Source: Kitasatospora sp. NBC_00240 (GTDB lineage Bacteria > Actinomycetota > Actinomycetes > Streptomycetales > Streptomycetaceae). Taken from it: 64,000 nt of DNA. The position numbers were made by a program, and so were the translations under genes. Positions 15,160 through 22,556 of the stretch are shown piece by piece (position 1 is the stretch's first letter; each line of letters opens with the position of its first letter). The DNA lies in the NCBI RefSeq assembly GCF_026342405.1, contig NZ_JAPEMU010000001.1, positions 5,394,001 to 5,458,000 on the forward strand. The letters are read 5' to 3'. The notes beneath the pieces are model-generated. The model was not told the origin of the DNA. It saw only the letters and a program-made list of their open reading frames with translations, and made no database searches.

Positions 15160-16845
15160 TCAGCCCGGCAGCAGGGCCGCGAGCTGCTCGCGCAGGGCCG
15201 GCTTCAGCAGCTTCCCGGTCGGGTTGCGCGGCAGCGGTCCCGGATGGAACAGCAGGTGGGCGGGCACCTTGAAGGCGGCCAGCCGCCCGGCGACATGTGA
15301 GCGCAGCCCGTCCTCGTCCGGCGCCGTGCCGGTGCGCAGCACGACCACCGCGGCGACCTCCTCGCCCAGCAGCGGGTGCGGCACGCCGAGCACGGCGGCG
15401 TCCGCCACCGCCGGGTGGTCGCAGAGCACGCCCTCCACCTCGACGCAGTACACGTTCTCGCCGCCCCGGACCACCATGTCCTTGAGGCGGTCGACGACGT
15501 ACACCTCGCCGCCCCGAAGCCGGGCGAGGTCGCCGGTGCGGAACCAGCCGTCGCTGAAGGCGGCCGCGGTGGCCTCCGGGTCGCCCGCGTAGCCCCGGAA
15601 CAGCGGCTGCCCGCGCAGCCACAGCTCGCCGACCTCGCCGTCCGGCAGTGTCGCGCCGTCCGGGCCGGCGATCCGCACCTCCACGGCCGGGCAGGGCCGG
15701 CCGACGCTGTCCGGGTGCTCCTGGTAGCGGTCGCCCAGGTTGGCCAGCACGCCGCCGCAGGTCTCGGTCAGCCCGTAGCCGTTGCGGGCCTCCACCCGGC
15801 CGCCGAACCGGGCCCTGATCCTGGCGGCCAGCCCGGGCGGGGCGGCGGCGCCGCCGGTACTCAGCATCCGCAGGGTGGGCAGCTGCGCCCCGGCCCGGTC
15901 GGCGGCGTCCAGCAGGCCCAGCGCGGTGGTGGGCACGCCCACGAAGGTGGTCACCCCGTGCCGGTCGACCAGCCGCAGCGCCTCGGCCGGGTCCCACCGG
16001 TGCATCAGGACGGCCGTCCCGCCGTTCGCCATCAGCGGGAGCAGCGTGCTGAACGCGGCGACATGGAAGAACGGATAGGTCATCAGGGTGGTCTGCGGCG
16101 GCACCTCGGCGAGGTCGCCGCCGGCGCACAGCACCGCGGTGGCGGCGAAGAAGCGCGGGCCCAGCAGGGCCGCGCACCAGGCCGCACGGGTGGCCGCGAC
16201 CGCCTTGGGGCGCCCGGTGGTGCCCGAGGTGTAGATCAGGGTGGCGTCGCCGTCGGGATCGAGCGGCAGGTCGGGCAGCGCCACGCCGGGGGCCGGGGCG
16301 GGCAACTCCTCGAAGCGGTCGGCGCCGGGGTGCGGCCGGCCGCCGACGGTCAGCAGCCGCGGGCCGGCCCCGGCCCGGCGGGCGAACCACGGCCGCATCC
16401 GGTCGGCCCGCTCCTGGTCCGCGACGACCAGGGCGGGCTCGCAGTCGTCCAGGGCGTAGGCCAGCTCCCGCTCCTGCCACCAGGCGTTCAACGGGACGGC
16501 GACCAGGCCGGCGGCCTGGGTGGCCCAGAAGACGATCTGCCACTCGGGCAGGTTGCGCATCGCGATCACCACGCGCTCGCCGGGCCGCAGGCCGTAGGCG
16601 TCCAGCAGGTGGTGGGCGAGGGCGGCGACCCGGGCGTGGTGCTCGGCGTAGCCGAGGGCGCCGCCGGACGTGACCAGGAAGGGCCGCTCGCCGTGCGCCC
16701 GGGTGGCGTCGAGGACGTCGCGCAGGGTGGCCGGGCCGCCGGTGTACCGCGGGCCGGCTCCGGTCGCGGTGACGGCGAAGGGCATGCCGGGCGCGACGAG
16801 CGCGGCCCGTGCGCGGGTGACCGAACGGAGCGAGTCGCTCGTCAT
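15160..16845 (-). CDS. Acyl-CoA synthetase / AMP-dependent ligase
   Basis: The 561-residue adenylate-forming enzyme carries the AMP-binding P-loop YTSGTTGRPK at 205-214, the motif NGYGLTETCGG and the hinge region GDLARLRGGEVYVVDRLKDMVVRGGENVY. Near the C-terminus, PTGK provides the adenylation Lys. The family activates a carboxylic acid with ATP and loads it on CoA. ATG at 16845 has GAGGA 5 bases upstream. An acyl-CoA dehydrogenase gene precedes it on the same strand, which suggests a fatty or branched acid pathway. A strong hairpin between the two shows it may have its own promoter. Substrate chain length cannot be read from the sequence. Confidence 0.9.
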   Translation of the reverse strand: MTSDSLRSVTRARAALVAPGMPFAVTATGAGPRYTGGPATLRDVLDATRAHGERPFLVTSGGALGYAEHHARVAALAHHLLDAYGLRPGERVVIAMRNLPEWQIVFWATQAAGLVAVPLNAWWQERELAYALDDCEPALVVADQERADRMRPWFARRAGAGPRLLTVGGRPHPGADRFEELPAPAPGVALPDLPLDPDGDATLIYTSGTTGRPKAVAATRAAWCAALLGPRFFAATAVLCAGGDLAEVPPQTTLMTYPFFHVAAFSTLLPLMANGGTAVLMHRWDPAEALRLVDRHGVTTFVGVPTTALGLLDAADRAGAQLPTLRMLSTGGAAAPPGLAARIRARFGGRVEARNGYGLTETCGGVLANLGDRYQEHPDSVGRPCPAVEVRIAGPDGATLPDGEVGELWLRGQPLFRGYAGDPEATAAAFSDGWFRTGDLARLRGGEVYVVDRLKDMVVRGGENVYCVEVEGVLCDHPAVADAAVLGVPHPLLGEEVAAVVVLRTGTAPDEDGLRSHVAGRLAAFKVPAHLLFHPGPLPRNPTGKLLKPALREQLAALLPG

Positions 16846-16914
16846 GACGTCCTCGGATGCGGCGGGACCGGCGGGGCCGGTGGCGGGACCGGCCGGCCCG
16901 CCGCCGCCATGCTC

Positions 16915-16959
16915 CCCCCTGCGGGAGGCCGCCCGGCACCGGGGGCCTCCCGCAGGGGG
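16915..16959 (-). terminator. Terminator between acyl-CoA dehydrogenase and ligase genes
   Basis: A 16-bp inverted repeat (arms CCCCCTGCGGGAGGCC and GGCCTCCCGCAGGGGG) lies immediately after the dehydrogenase stop on the minus strand. It would end or attenuate that transcript before the ligase gene. Confidence 0.8.
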
Positions 16960-16966
16960 TCTGCCG

Positions 16967-18124
16967 CTACAGGCCGAGCGACTTCGCGATGATCGTGCGC
17001 ATGACCTCGCTGGTGCCGCCGTAGATCCGGAACACCCGGTTGTCGGTGTAGAGGCGGGCGATCGGGTACTCCAGGATGTAGCCGTAACCGCCGTGCAGCT
17101 GGAGGCACTTGTCGATCACCTCGGATGCCGACTCGGTGCAGAACAGCTTGGCCGCGGCGGCGTCCGCCACCGTCAGCTCGCCGCTCTGGTACAGCTCCAG
17201 GGCGCGGTCCACCATCGACTGCTGGGCGACCACCTGGGCCTCGCAGTCGGCCAGCGTGAACTTGGTGTTCTGGAACTCGGCGACCGCCTTGCCGAACACC
17301 TTGCGGTCCTTCACGTACCGGACGGCGAACTGCACGGCCGCGGCGGCCGAGGCGTACGCGCCCACCGCGATCGCCAGCCGCTCCTGCACCAGGTTGTGGG
17401 TCAGGTACGCGAAGGCCTTGCCCTCCTCGCCGAGCAGGTCGGCGACCGGCACCTTGACGTCCGTGAAGGAGAGCTCCGCGGTGTCGGAGGTGCGCAGGCC
17501 GATCTTCTGCAGCTTGCGGCCGACGGCGTAGCCCTCGGAGGTGGTGTCCACGCACAGGATCGACAGGCCCGCCCGGCGGTCGGCCGGGTCGTGCGGCGCG
17601 GTCCGGCAGACCACCAGGACCAGGTCGGCGAGCACCCCGCCGGTGATGAAGGTCTTGGCGCCGTTCAGCACGTAGTGGGTGCCGTCCTCGGACAGCCTGG
17701 CCGTGGTGGTGATGCCCGCGAGGTCGGAGCCGGCGCCCGGCTCGGTCATCGCGATCGCCGTCATGATGTCGCCGGAGACGAAGCCGGGCAGCCAGCGCTG
17801 CTTCTGCTCCTCGTCGGCGTACTCCATCAGGTACGGCAGCACCAGGCCGGTGTGCACGCCGGAGGACCCGAAGGTCACGCCCGCCCGGGCGCACTCCTCG
17901 CTGACCACCGCCTGGTACTTGAAGCCCGTCTCGCCCGCGCCGCCGTACTCCTCGGGGACCTCGATGCCGTAGACGCCGAGCGCGCCGAGCTTGCGGTAGA
18001 AGTCGCGCGGCGGGTGGCCCTCGGCCTCCCAGCTCTCGTAGACCGGGACGACCTCCTTGGCGATGAAGTCCCGGATGGTCTCCCGGAAGGCCTCGTGGTC
18101 CTCGTTGAACACGGTGCGGCGCAC
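16967..18124 (-). CDS. Acyl-CoA dehydrogenase
   Basis: The 385-residue flavoenzyme has the usual three-domain layout. The N-terminal helices are VRRTVFNEDHEAFRETIRDF, the middle strand domain has AIAMTEPGAGSDLAGI and GAKTFITGG, and the C-terminal helices contain LHGGYGYILEYPIARLYTD. The catalytic Glu is probably Glu373 in IYGGTSEVMR. It would insert the alpha-beta double bond in an acyl-CoA, passing electrons to ETF. GTG at 18124 has AAGGGAG 8 bases upstream and gives the normal family length; an upstream frame extension to 18196 looks non-coding. It is divergent from a double TetR regulator, its likely controller. Confidence 0.93.
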   Translation of the reverse strand: MRRTVFNEDHEAFRETIRDFIAKEVVPVYESWEAEGHPPRDFYRKLGALGVYGIEVPEEYGGAGETGFKYQAVVSEECARAGVTFGSSGVHTGLVLPYLMEYADEEQKQRWLPGFVSGDIMTAIAMTEPGAGSDLAGITTTARLSEDGTHYVLNGAKTFITGGVLADLVLVVCRTAPHDPADRRAGLSILCVDTTSEGYAVGRKLQKIGLRTSDTAELSFTDVKVPVADLLGEEGKAFAYLTHNLVQERLAIAVGAYASAAAAVQFAVRYVKDRKVFGKAVAEFQNTKFTLADCEAQVVAQQSMVDRALELYQSGELTVADAAAAKLFCTESASEVIDKCLQLHGGYGYILEYPIARLYTDNRVFRIYGGTSEVMRTIIAKSLGL

Positions 18125-18448
18125 GGTGGCGCTCCCTTCGGTGGTGCTCCAGCGGGGGGCCTGGCGCACGCGGCGGCCAGGAGGATCGCGGCACAAGTTA
18201 ATCGCGGGTAGCTTCCGCTGTCCAGAGCTGTCACCGGGGATTCCCGCAGCCGGCCGATGGACGGTTCACCTGGGACGATCCGCTGTTAAGTGAATCCTTG
18301 CTAGGCTGCCGGCCGGGCTCGGCGGACACCGCGAGGTGGACGGTACGAGGCGGACGGCGCGGAGCGGACGGCGGGGAGCAGGCGCGGCCCGGCGGCGCGA
18401 ACGGCGGGCCGGGCCGGGGTGACGAGGAGCGAGCGGGCGGAGGGAACG
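18125..18448. promoter_or_regulatory. Divergent promoter region of acyl-CoA dehydrogenase and double TetR
   Basis: This 324-bp region holds no gene. The stretch 18284-18307 is A/T-richer (CTGTTAAGTGAATCC, then TAGGCT fitting a -10 TAnnnT at 18302). A second TTAA-containing segment lies near 18197. These are the places to look for operators. No strong dyad is visible. Confidence 0.4.
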
Positions 18449-19624
18449 GTGGCCGAGGTGCGGCGGGTGCGCCCCGGCGGCGGCAGCAGTCGCCCGGCCG
18501 GGCGGCGGGCGCAGATCCTGCGCCTCGCGGCCGACCTGTTCCACCGCGGCGGCTACCACCAGGTCTCGATGGCGGAGGTCGCGGCCGGCCTCGGCATCAC
18601 CGCCCCCGCGCTCTACCGGCACGTCCGGGGAAAGCCGGAACTCCTCCACCAGGTGGTCAGGTCCGGCCTGGACGCCCTCGGCGGCGCCCTGGCCCCGGCC
18701 CGCGGAGCGGCGGAACTCTGTGCCGCACTCAGCACCGTGGCGATCGAGCACCGCCCGCTCGGCACCCTCTGGCAGCGCGACTCGCGGCTGCTCCCGGCCC
18801 GCCGGCGGGCCGAGCTGCGCCGTGAACTGCGCGCCGACGTCCGGCTGATGGCCGGCGTCCTGCGCGTCGAGCGGCCGGAACTGGCCCAGGCGGATGCGGA
18901 GTTCCTCTGCTGGTCGGCGCTCTCGGTCTACGGCGGCCTGTCCCACCACGGCTTCGCGCCGCCGCGCCGGCGCTTCGAGCGGCTGCTGCGGGACATCGGG
19001 ACGGCCCTGCTGGCGGTCGGCTTCGCCGGTGCCCGGGTGGAGCCGCCGGTCCTCGCCGGTCCGCCCCCGGCCGGGCCCGGGCGCCGGGAGGAGCTGCTCT
19101 CGGCCGCCGTGCGGCTGTTCCACGAGCGCGGCTTCGACAATGTGAGCACCGATCAGCTCGGGGCGGCCGTCGGCATGTCCGGGCCGAGCGTCTACCACCA
19201 CTTCGACAGCAAGGCCGCCCTGCTCGCCGCCTCGCTGGTGCGCAGCCGTGAGCGGCTGAGGCACGAGGTCGGGGCCGCGATCACCGGCGCGACCCCGGCG
19301 GATGCGGCGCTGGAGGCCGGGCTGCGGGCGTACGTCGGCTTCGCCCGGCGGCACGGCCACTACCTCGGCGCCATGCTGAGCGAGACCGAGCGGCTGGCTC
19401 CGGTCGACCGCAAGGTCGCCGTGGACTTCCGCCGGGACTTCCTGCGGACCTGGGTCGGGCTGCTCCGGCAGGTCCGCCCGGAGTACGACGACGCGGAGGC
19501 CCGGATCCGGGTGCACTCGATGTTCGCCCTGGTCAACGACGGGGTCCGGCACCGCCCGCACAGCGAGCGGGCGGACCTCGCGGACTGCCTGGAGCGGATG
19601 GCCCGGGCCGTGCTCGGCCTCTGA
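18449..19624 (+). CDS. Tandem TetR-family regulator (two TetR domains fused)
   Basis: The 391-residue protein contains two complete TetR units in one chain. The first HTH is RRAQILRLAADLFHRGGYHQVSMAEVAAGLGITAPALYRHVRGKPELL, near residues 19-65. The second is RREELLSAAVRLFHERGFDNVSTDQLGAAVGMSGPSVYHHFDSKAALL, near 206-253. Each is followed by its own helical ligand domain. Such a chain is an intramolecular pseudo-dimer able to bind asymmetric operators. GTG at 18449 follows GGAGGG closely; an in-frame GTG at 18419 is the alternative. It is divergent from the acyl-CoA dehydrogenase, so it probably senses an acyl-CoA and represses that gene. Confidence 0.9.
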   Translation: MAEVRRVRPGGGSSRPAGRRAQILRLAADLFHRGGYHQVSMAEVAAGLGITAPALYRHVRGKPELLHQVVRSGLDALGGALAPARGAAELCAALSTVAIEHRPLGTLWQRDSRLLPARRRAELRRELRADVRLMAGVLRVERPELAQADAEFLCWSALSVYGGLSHHGFAPPRRRFERLLRDIGTALLAVGFAGARVEPPVLAGPPPAGPGRREELLSAAVRLFHERGFDNVSTDQLGAAVGMSGPSVYHHFDSKAALLAASLVRSRERLRHEVGAAITGATPADAALEAGLRAYVGFARRHGHYLGAMLSETERLAPVDRKVAVDFRRDFLRTWVGLLRQVRPEYDDAEARIRVHSMFALVNDGVRHRPHSERADLADCLERMARAVLGL

Positions 19625-19636
19625 GCCGCCGGCGGA

Positions 19637-19668
19637 CGGCCCGGCCGCCGGGTGTGCCGGCCGGGCCG
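19637..19668. terminator. Terminator between double TetR and small secreted protein
   Basis: A perfect 11-bp stem CGGCCCGGCCG (19637-19647) pairs with CGGCCGGGCCG (19658-19668) over a 10-base loop, between convergent stops at 19624 and 19716. Confidence 0.75.
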
Positions 19669-19715
19669 CTCCCGATGGTCGTGCGGGCCCGGTGCCGAGC
19701 CGGACCCGATCCGCC

Positions 19716-20033
19716 CTAGTAGAGGACGAAGGGGTAGTAGACCTTGGCCGCCAGGTTGCCGTTGCCCTGCAGGGCGCCGACCGCACCGGCGTTGCCCGTC
19801 ACGCCGGTGGAGTCGTGCTGGTTGCTGCCGCCCGAGCCGGTGGCCGACTGCTGCGACCCGTCGGCGTTGCCGTGCACGCCGCCCACGAGGTTGCCGGATC
19901 CGACGCTGCTGACGACGCTGCTGTCGGAGTGGCTCTCGGAACCCGCGCCGTTGCCGGCCTGGGCGGTGCCGATGCCCGCGAGGAGGAACGCCCCGAGGGC
20001 GGTGACAGCGGCGACTGCGCGAATGCGGGACAC
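19716..20033 (-). CDS. Small secreted Gly/Ser/Asn-rich protein
   Basis: The 105-residue precursor has a clean Sec signal peptide (MSRIRAVAAVTALGAFLLAGIGTAQA, cleavage after AQA). The mature part of about 79 residues is rich in Gly, Ser, Asn, His and Gln (SSVGSGNLVGGVHGNADGSQQS) and ends in an aromatic tail KVYYPFVLY. It has no Cys, so it is not a classical short chaplin, and it does not match rodlins in detail. The composition is of a surface or amyloid-prone protein, which is inference only. ATG at 20033 follows GGGAGA. It is divergent from the Hsp90-like gene over a 380-bp gap. Confidence 0.75.
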   Translation of the reverse strand: MSRIRAVAAVTALGAFLLAGIGTAQAGNGAGSESHSDSSVVSSVGSGNLVGGVHGNADGSQQSATGSGGSNQHDSTGVTGNAGAVGALQGNGNLAAKVYYPFVLY

Positions 20034-20413
20034 GATGGTCTCCCTGAAGGATCGGTGCGAGAAATGGCGCCCTCGGGGTGGCCGCCCCGGGGAGCGCCGT
20101 TGCCTGACGTCGCACGTCCAGCATTCACCAGGGCGCGGCCCGGTTCCACCGAATGGAGCACAATTCGCCCGATGGTGTCATAAAAGTGGAACAACCGGAT
20201 AACACCCGAGGCCGTTCCCCGGATACGGCCCAATGATGAACCTCCTCCGTTCGCGGGCCCGTTCGGATGTCCGGGCGGGCGACGGAACGCGGTCGAACCT
20301 CCCTTTCCGGGCGGTGGGGCGTCAATCCTGGTTTGACGCCCAGGTTTCCCGTCGCAAGGCCGTCCGATTAAGGAATGGTCCAGGCAATAGTCCTACTGGC
20401 ACACTGAGGCCTC
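20034..20413. other. Intergenic region between small secreted protein and Hsp90-like gene
   Basis: This 380-bp gap is A/T-richer than its neighbours in several blocks (20160-20230 and 20350-20400) and should contain both divergent promoters. I see no gene. Short inverted matches such as GTTCCAC near 20143 and GTGGAAC near 20187 are noted but not assigned. Confidence 0.4.
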
Positions 20414-22372
20414 ATGTCTGAAGGCCACCGCCCCGACCCCGCGCCCACCGAGGATCTGCGTACGACCGAGGTCGACCTCGGCGGTCTGGTGAGCGTCCTC
20501 GCCACGCACCTCTACTCCACGCCGCTGGTCGCCCTGCGCGAACTCGTGCAGAACGCCCACGACTCGCACACCCGGCGCCGGCTGGAGGACCCGGACGGCG
20601 GCCACACCCCGACGATCCGGGTCCGCGGCGACTCGGCCCGGCGGACCGTCAGCATCGCCGACACCGGCGCCGGCCTGACCGAGCCGGAGATCCACGCCTA
20701 CCTCGCCACCGTCGGCACCGGCTACACCCGGCTGCTGCGCGAGGTCACCGGCAACGACGAGCTGATCGGCGCGTTCGGCCTGGGCTTCCTGTCGGCCTTC
20801 TCGATCGCCGACGAGGTCACCGTCACCACCACCTCGCACCGCGAGCCCGCCCTCGGCCACCGCTACCGCAGCCGCGGCGGCGAGCAGTACAGCGTCGAGC
20901 CGGTCGCCGCCCGCGGCACCCCCGGCAGCGTGGTCGAGCTGACCCTGAAGACCGAGCACGCCCACCTGGCCGACGAGCAGGCGCTGCGCGAGGTGCTCGG
21001 CCGGTACTGCGTCCTGCTGAACGTCCCGGTCTTCGTCGGCGACGACGAGCGGCCGGTCAACGACGTGCCGGTGCCCTGGCGCGAGGAGCCGGCCGGCGAC
21101 CTGTACGCCGCCCGGATGCGCTTCGCCACCGCCTTCGGCCGCCGCTTCGAGCCGCTCGCCGCCTTCCCGGTGGGCCCGGCGGCCGGCGGCACCGACGCGG
21201 TCGGCCTGCTCTGGGTCCAGGACGGCGGCACGTACGGCAGCAGCGACAACCGCGACCTGGCCGTCTACCTGCGCGGCATGCTGCTCTCCGAGGACGCCCG
21301 CGACCTGCTGCCCGGCTGGGCCGGCTTCGTCGGCGGCGTCGTCGAGTCCCACCGGCTCACCCCCACCGCCAGCCGCGAGGACCTCCAGCGCGACGAGCAC
21401 TACCGGGCGCTCCAGCAGGCCCTCGCCGACGCCGTCGTGGACGGCCTGTACGAGACCGCCCGGCTGCGGCCCGCCGCCTGGCGCCGGATCCTCGCCCGGC
21501 ACGGCCAGGACCTGCTGGGCGCGGCGCTCTGCGACGACCGGCTGTTCACCCTGCTCGCCGACGACGTGCCCGTCCCGACCTCGCAGGGCGACCTGACGGC
21601 GGGTGCGCTGCGGGCGGCCGGCGGCGGCGCGGTGCACATCGCGCTCGGCAGCGGCGGCGGCTTCGAGGAGATGCTGTACCGCGCGATGCAGGTCCCGATC
21701 GCGCGCGGCGACCGGTACGCGGTGCTGCCGTTCCTGCGCCGCTACGCCCGGCTCCGGGACTGTCGGATCGTCGAACTCGGCAGCGAGCACGGCAACCGGG
21801 AGCTGTTCCGCGACCCCGAGCGTCCGCTGCCCGCCGAGGAGCGTGCCTGGCTGTCCGCGGCCCTCGCGGACGACGGCGAGCAGCTCGTACCGGCCCGCTT
21901 CGAGCCGCCGGGCCTGCCGCTCGTGCTGGTCCCCGACCGGGAGGCGGAGCTCAAGGCCAGGATCGAGGACGACCAGGCGGACGCGCGGATCCCGTCCGCC
22001 GCGCTGCGGCTCGCCCGGGCCTTCACCGCCCGTACCGGCGGCGAGGTGAAGGCCCGGCTGTACCTCAACCTGGCCGCGCCCGCCGTCCAGGACCTGCTCA
22101 CCGCCTACCGCTGCGGGCACACCGGCGCGGCCACCGCGGCCGGCCTGCTCCGCTCGCTCAAGGTGATCATGGCGGCTGCCGCCGGGCCGTCCAGCACCTC
22201 GCCGCAGGGCGACCTGGCCGCCGCCCTGGCCGGGATCGGCACCGCCGTCTCGGCCCTGACGGCAGCTCTGCCCGCGGGCCTGCCCGCCGTCCCCGACACC
22301 CTCCCGGACGTACTCCCGGACCCGTTCCCCGGCGCCTCGGGCACCCGGCCGGACGAGGGGGCCGGAGCCTGA
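20414..22372 (+). CDS. Hsp90-family GHKL ATPase
   Basis: The 652-residue protein begins with a GHKL ATPase domain of Hsp90 type. The N-box LRELVQNAHDS at 41-51 has catalytic Glu43, the G1 motif DTGAG is at 83-87, and GAFGLGFLSAF near 119-129 matches the Hsp90 lid/G2 region. A middle domain follows (AVYLRGMLLSEDARDLLPGWAGFVGGVVES, TASREDLQRDEHY), typical of Hsp90. The C-terminal 200 residues diverge from HtpG. It is an Hsp90-like chaperone distinct from housekeeping HtpG. ATG at 20414 follows GAGG. The TPR-protein gene starts 184 bases after its stop on the same strand. Because eukaryotic Hsp90 works with TPR co-chaperones, a physical partnership is an attractive but unproved inference. Confidence 0.88.
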   Translation: MSEGHRPDPAPTEDLRTTEVDLGGLVSVLATHLYSTPLVALRELVQNAHDSHTRRRLEDPDGGHTPTIRVRGDSARRTVSIADTGAGLTEPEIHAYLATVGTGYTRLLREVTGNDELIGAFGLGFLSAFSIADEVTVTTTSHREPALGHRYRSRGGEQYSVEPVAARGTPGSVVELTLKTEHAHLADEQALREVLGRYCVLLNVPVFVGDDERPVNDVPVPWREEPAGDLYAARMRFATAFGRRFEPLAAFPVGPAAGGTDAVGLLWVQDGGTYGSSDNRDLAVYLRGMLLSEDARDLLPGWAGFVGGVVESHRLTPTASREDLQRDEHYRALQQALADAVVDGLYETARLRPAAWRRILARHGQDLLGAALCDDRLFTLLADDVPVPTSQGDLTAGALRAAGGGAVHIALGSGGGFEEMLYRAMQVPIARGDRYAVLPFLRRYARLRDCRIVELGSEHGNRELFRDPERPLPAEERAWLSAALADDGEQLVPARFEPPGLPLVLVPDREAELKARIEDDQADARIPSAALRLARAFTARTGGEVKARLYLNLAAPAVQDLLTAYRCGHTGAATAAGLLRSLKVIMAAAAGPSSTSPQGDLAAALAGIGTAVSALTAALPAGLPAVPDTLPDVLPDPFPGASGTRPDEGAGA

Positions 22373-22556
22373 ACCCGCACCACCCGGCCGGGCCCCGCCC
22401 GCCGGCCCCGGCCGCGCCGGCGGAGCCGGGCCGCACACCCGTCGGCGGCGGACCGCCGCCCGCCGCCGCGTCCGCCGGCGCCGCACCCGCCCGCCGCCCG
22501 TCCGTCATCAGCGCATCCGTCAGCAGCGCACAGCACCACCCGCAGGGGGAGACCGC

